From: Macrostomum hystrix
Lineage: Eukaryota; Platyhelminthes; Macrostomidae
Assembly (NCBI GenBank): GCA_950097015.1
Contig: CATNEN010000035.1
Span: forward strand, 994,001 to 1,058,000
Length of the DNA stretch: 64,000 bases
Reading direction: 5' to 3'
The notes beneath the pieces are model-generated. The model was given only the letters and a program-made list of their open reading frames with translations, searched no databases and was not told the origin of the DNA. The position numbers and the translations under genes were made by a program. The first letter of the stretch is position 1; every line of letters starts with the position of its first letter. Below are positions 60,301-64,000 of the stretch, in pieces.

Positions 60301-63300
60301 CAGCGGCTGAGCAGTCAGAAACTTCAACTGTTTTCAAGGCAGTTGTACACAGCCTTCCCTTCTTCGACGACACAAATGATATTACAACTGCCATGTGCTT
60401 TCGTGCCCCATCAGATGACTCGTCAATAGAAAGGGAAAACAGTCCGCAGCCAGAGTTCAAGTCTTGAATCATCTCATCACGCATCACTGGTGCAAGAGCG
60501 TGATTAACAAGATAGCACAGTTTTGTGCGATGGCACTTCATGTCTTGAGCAATTTGCTATCATGAAACATAGCTGGGTACACACCCGAGTGGTCGGCTGT
60601 ATTGTACGCAATATTGTGCTCAATAAAATGGATTCCAAGTCGCAGCTCTGCCATTAGCACTTCTGCGTCAGCCTTCTTCATGGCAGTGAAAGATGGCTTG
60701 CTGCCTTGAGTAGGAAAAAAGTGTGCTATCCCAGTCTCATTCATGACTGGCAATCGACTCTTGTGCTTCTTGCCTTGGGCGTGGGCTGTAACTGCGCCGA
60801 ACCCACTAGTGCCGAGGTGAAATGATTTTTTGCACACGGTGCAGAAGCCAAGCAGTTCGTCACTTCGATCAGGCTGAAGCCACTCGCTAAGGACTCGTCC
60901 ATCAATGGATCGCTGTAACCACTCATGTCGAAATGCTGTTGCACGAGGCTTGCTTAGAGACATCTCACTACGAGGGTACGAGCGTATTCTCAGAATATTT
61001 TTTCAGTTATTGTCTTATTGAGTTAAACGCAAGTCGCAAAGGCAGCAAAGCTGAAAAATAAGTTGAGCTACTTTGTAAAGTCTTTCTAGCCAACCTGATC
61101 TATTTAATTAACTATTGGTATTGACTCATTAAACTCGCTTCCAGACTCATTAGGTTCCAATTTCCATTCTAGCTCTATGCGAAAAACTAAGTTTCCTAGT
61201 AAGAGGGTGGCGGTGGAACATAGACTAAACTAAGAACTACAATCAATAAAGAAATGAACTTTTAAACAGTAGTATAATGTGTACAAATAATTAAGGAGAA
61301 TTCCAACAAATAGAAAATACTAGATATTGACAAATATATATATATATAAGATATTTAGTATATAGATTGTATAAAACTAAAGTGTGTCCTCAATTCCTCA
61401 TATATTCAAATATCAGAGCAAAATCGGAGCAACCAAATTTCCGCAGATTGCAAAATTCCTCTTGATTTTCCACAGGCGAGCCAGAAATTCCGCATTGCGG
61501 AATTTCCGCAGGTAGTGGGAACACTGCCCCCTAATCAAATAATGCTACTCAAATGTAAGTACTTTTGTAAATTTTAATTACTATTCGCAATAGGGCTGTA
61601 GGAACTGGGAAATCAATATAAAGTCAGTCGACCTAGAGCCAACTAGGAGGCAATAATGCCCATTCCGTACCCTACAATGTACACTCTCACATTACACCTA
61701 CCAATGCTGCCTCGCCGGGGATTCGAACTCAGGGACCTTGGTGCGAGAGTAGGATGCGCTACCACTTCGCGACTAAACTACAATTTTTCCAGATCTGATT
61801 AATTTCTAGTGGGGTAGGCGGGACTAGCATAAAGAGCTACACAGGTAAAAAACATAAACTATGCACAACCAAGAAAAAATTTAACTTAGTAAAGCAACAG
61901 ATAAGACAGTGGCCTGGTCGATACACAACAGTCGTTTGTACAAACAGGCAGGCGGGGGGCAGAAAGCTGGGTCGGTGATACAGGGAGGAATCTGAAAAAG
62001 TACACAGCCACCAACCACCACCTATAAACGAAACCAAATAGGACAGGAGGAAAGATAGGCATAGGCATTATATGTTAAAGGCAAGGAGTAACACAGAATA
62101 CCACAAAAGCATGTTTATCAATTTAGTATGCACCGAATTTAATCTGACCTACTTGGCTCAGACAGTTTTTGTTAGACTGCGTGTTAGTGTTTTTCAAGAA
62201 CAATAACTACAAATTCTACAATTCTAAAATGTACTTTCATTTTAATACAGTAAGGGACGGTGTTCAAAAGAAAAGCACGAGAAAGAGGGACGACTAATTT
62301 TTATTAAAGCAAAGCCTGATTCGCCGTAGTTAGAGATGCAGAAAACTCTAAGTAGAATAGAATTTAGAGGTGGAGTTTGTCTTCTCGCGTTTAACATAGC
62401 GAGGTACACAGCGAAAATGAGACTGGTTAATATGCGTCTAGTCAGCAATTAGTTTAGGCTGCTCACACAAAGAAATGAATACGAAAGCTGTACATTGAAG
62501 GCCTGTCTTGGTGCCGCTTAGTATTCAAGTACTGGTGGCACATAGCCAATGCCTATGTTATCAAGAGCCTATGATACCGATTCACCGAATGCTCCATCCG
62601 ATTCACTGAATGATCTATCCGAGGCCACTAAATGATATATCCGATTCACTGAATGTTCTATCCGATTCACTGAATGCTCTATCCGATTCACTGAATGCTT
62701 TATCCGATTCACTGAATGATCTATCCGATTCACTGAATGCTCTATCCGATTCACTGAATGCTCCATCCGATTCACTGAATGATCTATGCGATTCACTGAA
62801 TGATCTATGCGATTCACTGAATGCTCTATCCGATTCACTGAATGCTCTATCCGATTCACTGAATGCTCTATCCGATTTACTGAATGATCTATCCGATTTA
62901 CTGAATGCTCTATCCGATTCACTGAATGCTCTATCCGATTCACTGAATGCTCTATCCGATTTACTGAATGATCTATCCGATTTACTGAATGCTCTATCCG
63001 ATTCACTGAATGCTCTATCCGATTCACTGAATGCTCTATCCGATTTACTGAATGATCTATCCGAGGCCACTAAATGATCTATCCGATTCACTGAATGATC
63101 TATGCGATTCACTGAATGCTCCATCCGATTCACTGAATGCTCTATCCGATTCACTGAATGCTCTATCCGATTCACTGAATGCTCTATCCGATTCACTGAA
63201 TGCTTTAGCCAAACGATTTCTGCCACTTAAAATCTTTCCTACTCACTAAAAAATATTTTAATTTACCGTTAGCCCTCTTCATATTTTTCTAACCCTCTAG

Positions 63301-64000
63301 GATCCAGAAGTGACTCACCATGTAGGTGGCGGACACCTCGTCCTGAGCGCGAATATAATCGTCAAAATCGGCCAGCAGCATGAAGCGATCGTGATTCACC
63401 AGATTATTGTAGATGTCATGAAACAATCCGGGATTCTCAGGCGAGAATGCGCCGTCGCGGATCATGTCCAGGCAGCGGCGTAGTTCGCCACTCTTCTCGT
63501 AGAATTCGCGCGGTTTGTAGCCTCGCTGGCCGAGCTCCTTGACCTGGTCGACGGACATACCGAAGACGAACATGTTGGGCCGGCCCATCTCTTCACACAT
63601 CTCCACATTGGCGCCATCCATAGTGCCAATGGTCAGGGCGCCATTGAGCATGAATTTCATATTGCCAGTGCCTGAGGCTTCAGTGCCGGCTGTGCTAATC
63701 TGCTGAGACAAATCGGCAGCCGGGAAGATCTTCTCGGCCAGGCTGACCCGATAATTCTCAAGGAAGACAACGCGAAGACGTTTGCCAACAATTGGGTCAT
63801 TGTTAACAACGCGAGCCACGGAGTTGATGAGCTTAATGATAAGCTTAGCCATGTGATAGCCAGGAGCAGCTTTGCCGCCAATCATAACGGTGCGGGGCAC
63901 GTACTTGCCCTGCGGATTGTCTCGGATTCGATTGTACATAGTGATCACGTATAGGCAGTTGAGCAGCTGGCGCTTGTACTCGTGGATGCGCTTCACCTGA
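57385..64000 (-). CDS. PYG: Glycogen phosphorylase, C-terminal part
   Basis: Releases glucose-1-phosphate from glycogen with a pyridoxal phosphate cofactor, in the cytosol. Two exons are visible. 63319-64000 reads from [14 protein letters not shown] to VSATYM (donor GTGAGT). 57385-57591 reads from [12 protein letters not shown] to the stop (acceptor CACTCAG), joined in phase 0. The first carries the PLP-lysine segment [18 protein letters not shown] (Lys in GNMK) and [12 protein letters not shown]. The second has the conserved [20 protein letters not shown], then a short Ala/Lys-rich tail. About 295 residues of a roughly 840-residue enzyme are present, and the N-terminal two-thirds lie beyond the window. 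Catalytic residues look intact. The 5.7-kb intron between the exons contains a 21-bp minisatellite, a SINE and a complete hAT transposon in the same orientation, so it must be spliced past transposon coding sequence. Confidence 0.97.
57857..61526 (-). mobile_element. hAT DNA transposon, complete ends, 3,670 bp
   Basis: 13-bp perfect inverted repeats, CAGTGTTCCCACT at 57857-57869 and its complement at 61514-61526, flanked by an exact 8-bp duplication CCCCCTAA (57849-57856 and 61527-61534). This fits hAT (CAGTG termini, 8-bp TSD). Subterminal TTCCGCA motifs recur near both ends, in direct and inverted orientation on the right (61437-61510), a common arrangement for transposase binding. It carries a broken transposase gene on the minus strand and sits in a glycogen phosphorylase intron. 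Exact TSD and TIRs suggest a fairly recent insertion. Confidence 0.96.
58552..60963 (-). pseudogene. hAT transposase, frameshifted
   Basis: Three consecutive frames make up one transposase. 60538-60963 holds the N-terminus with a BED-like zinc finger ([15 protein letters not shown]). 59075-60541 holds the RNase H-like core with [21 protein letters not shown] and [14 protein letters not shown], plus the hAT dimerisation signature [14 protein letters not shown]. 58552-59073 holds the end of that domain and a long Lys/Glu/Ala coiled coil. The first junction (near 60541) needs a one-base shift. The second lies in a 7-T run (59092-59098), where one base fewer would continue the hAT C-terminus directly into the third frame. 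Two shifts imply no functional protein from this copy unless they are sequencing errors. The C-terminal coiled coil of about 150 residues is unusual for hAT. Confidence 0.9.
61690..61780 (-). repeat. tRNA-derived SINE head, diverged copy 3
   Basis: It shares CTCTCGCACCAAGGTCCC with copies 1 and 2 and has a perfect B box GAGTTCGAATCCCC. A box is GTGGTAGCGCATCC. The body of the other copies is not found. It lies in the glycogen phosphorylase intron. Confidence 0.72.
61781..62571. other. Intron sequence without further features
   Basis: Part of the glycogen phosphorylase intron. AT-rich, no exon or repeat recognised. Confidence 0.5.
62572..63212. repeat. 21-bp minisatellite in the glycogen phosphorylase intron
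   Basis: About 30 units of CTATCCGATTCACTGAATG plus CT or AT. A variant unit with GAGGCCACTAAATG recurs at 62621 and 63063, 442 bp apart, marking a higher-order copy. As 21 is divisible by 3, several frames stay open; these are artefacts. Confidence 0.96.

Noticed and set aside
63289-63318. Glycogen phosphorylase frame reading on past VSATYM
   Set aside because: A strong GTGAGT donor lies here, and the family sequence continues in the exon at 57591 without gap.

Overview
The window looks like nuclear DNA of an invertebrate animal. The protein genes are split by GT-AG introns, and there are a U2 snRNA, tRNA-derived SINEs and hAT transposons. About half of the sequence is tandem minisatellite. 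Very short 5' leaders behind splice-acceptor-like sites suggest spliced-leader trans-splicing. Together with the repeat load this points, as an inference only, to a free-living flatworm of the Macrostomum type.

Layout. A structurally intact but divergent U2 snRNA lies at 0.65-0.84 kb (-). A 31-bp satellite fills 3.0-6.3 kb. An intronless neprilysin-like (M13) membrane protein without its zinc site is at 7.2-9.5 kb (-). From 9.6 to 30 kb I see no convincing gene. That stretch holds minisatellites with 12-26 bp units, some in higher-order repeats, and unassigned spacers. A six-exon type I membrane protein of unknown family spans 30.6-36.2 kb (-). A small three-exon gene is possible at 39.3-40.5 kb (+). 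It converges on a two-domain GT32-like glycosyltransferase at 40.7-44.1 kb (-), whose first domain has lost the DxD motif. A non-autonomous hAT element and a 19-bp array follow at 44.8-45.7 kb. A 42-bp array at 46.4-47.7 kb abuts a double-Tudor gene at 47.7-49.9 kb (-). A POGZ/ZNF280-like zinc-finger gene covers 50.8-54.0 kb (-). The 3' end of glycogen phosphorylase covers 57.4-64.0 kb (-), and its 5.7-kb intron carries a hAT transposon with intact ends, TSDs and a frameshifted transposase.

Most notable pattern: I placed 14 introns by splice sites and codon phase. All ten longer than 350 bp contain their own, different minisatellite, and the four shorter ones contain none. In the glycosyltransferase one such intron interrupts domain 2 at a position that is continuous coding sequence in the homologous domain 1. 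In the Tudor gene both splice sites lie inside copies of the repeat. Minisatellites may therefore seed or expand introns in this genome.

All exon structures were assembled by eye and need transcript support. The genes do not form an obvious pathway. The Tudor protein suggests germline RNA biology, and the rest are metabolic, Golgi or chromatin proteins.
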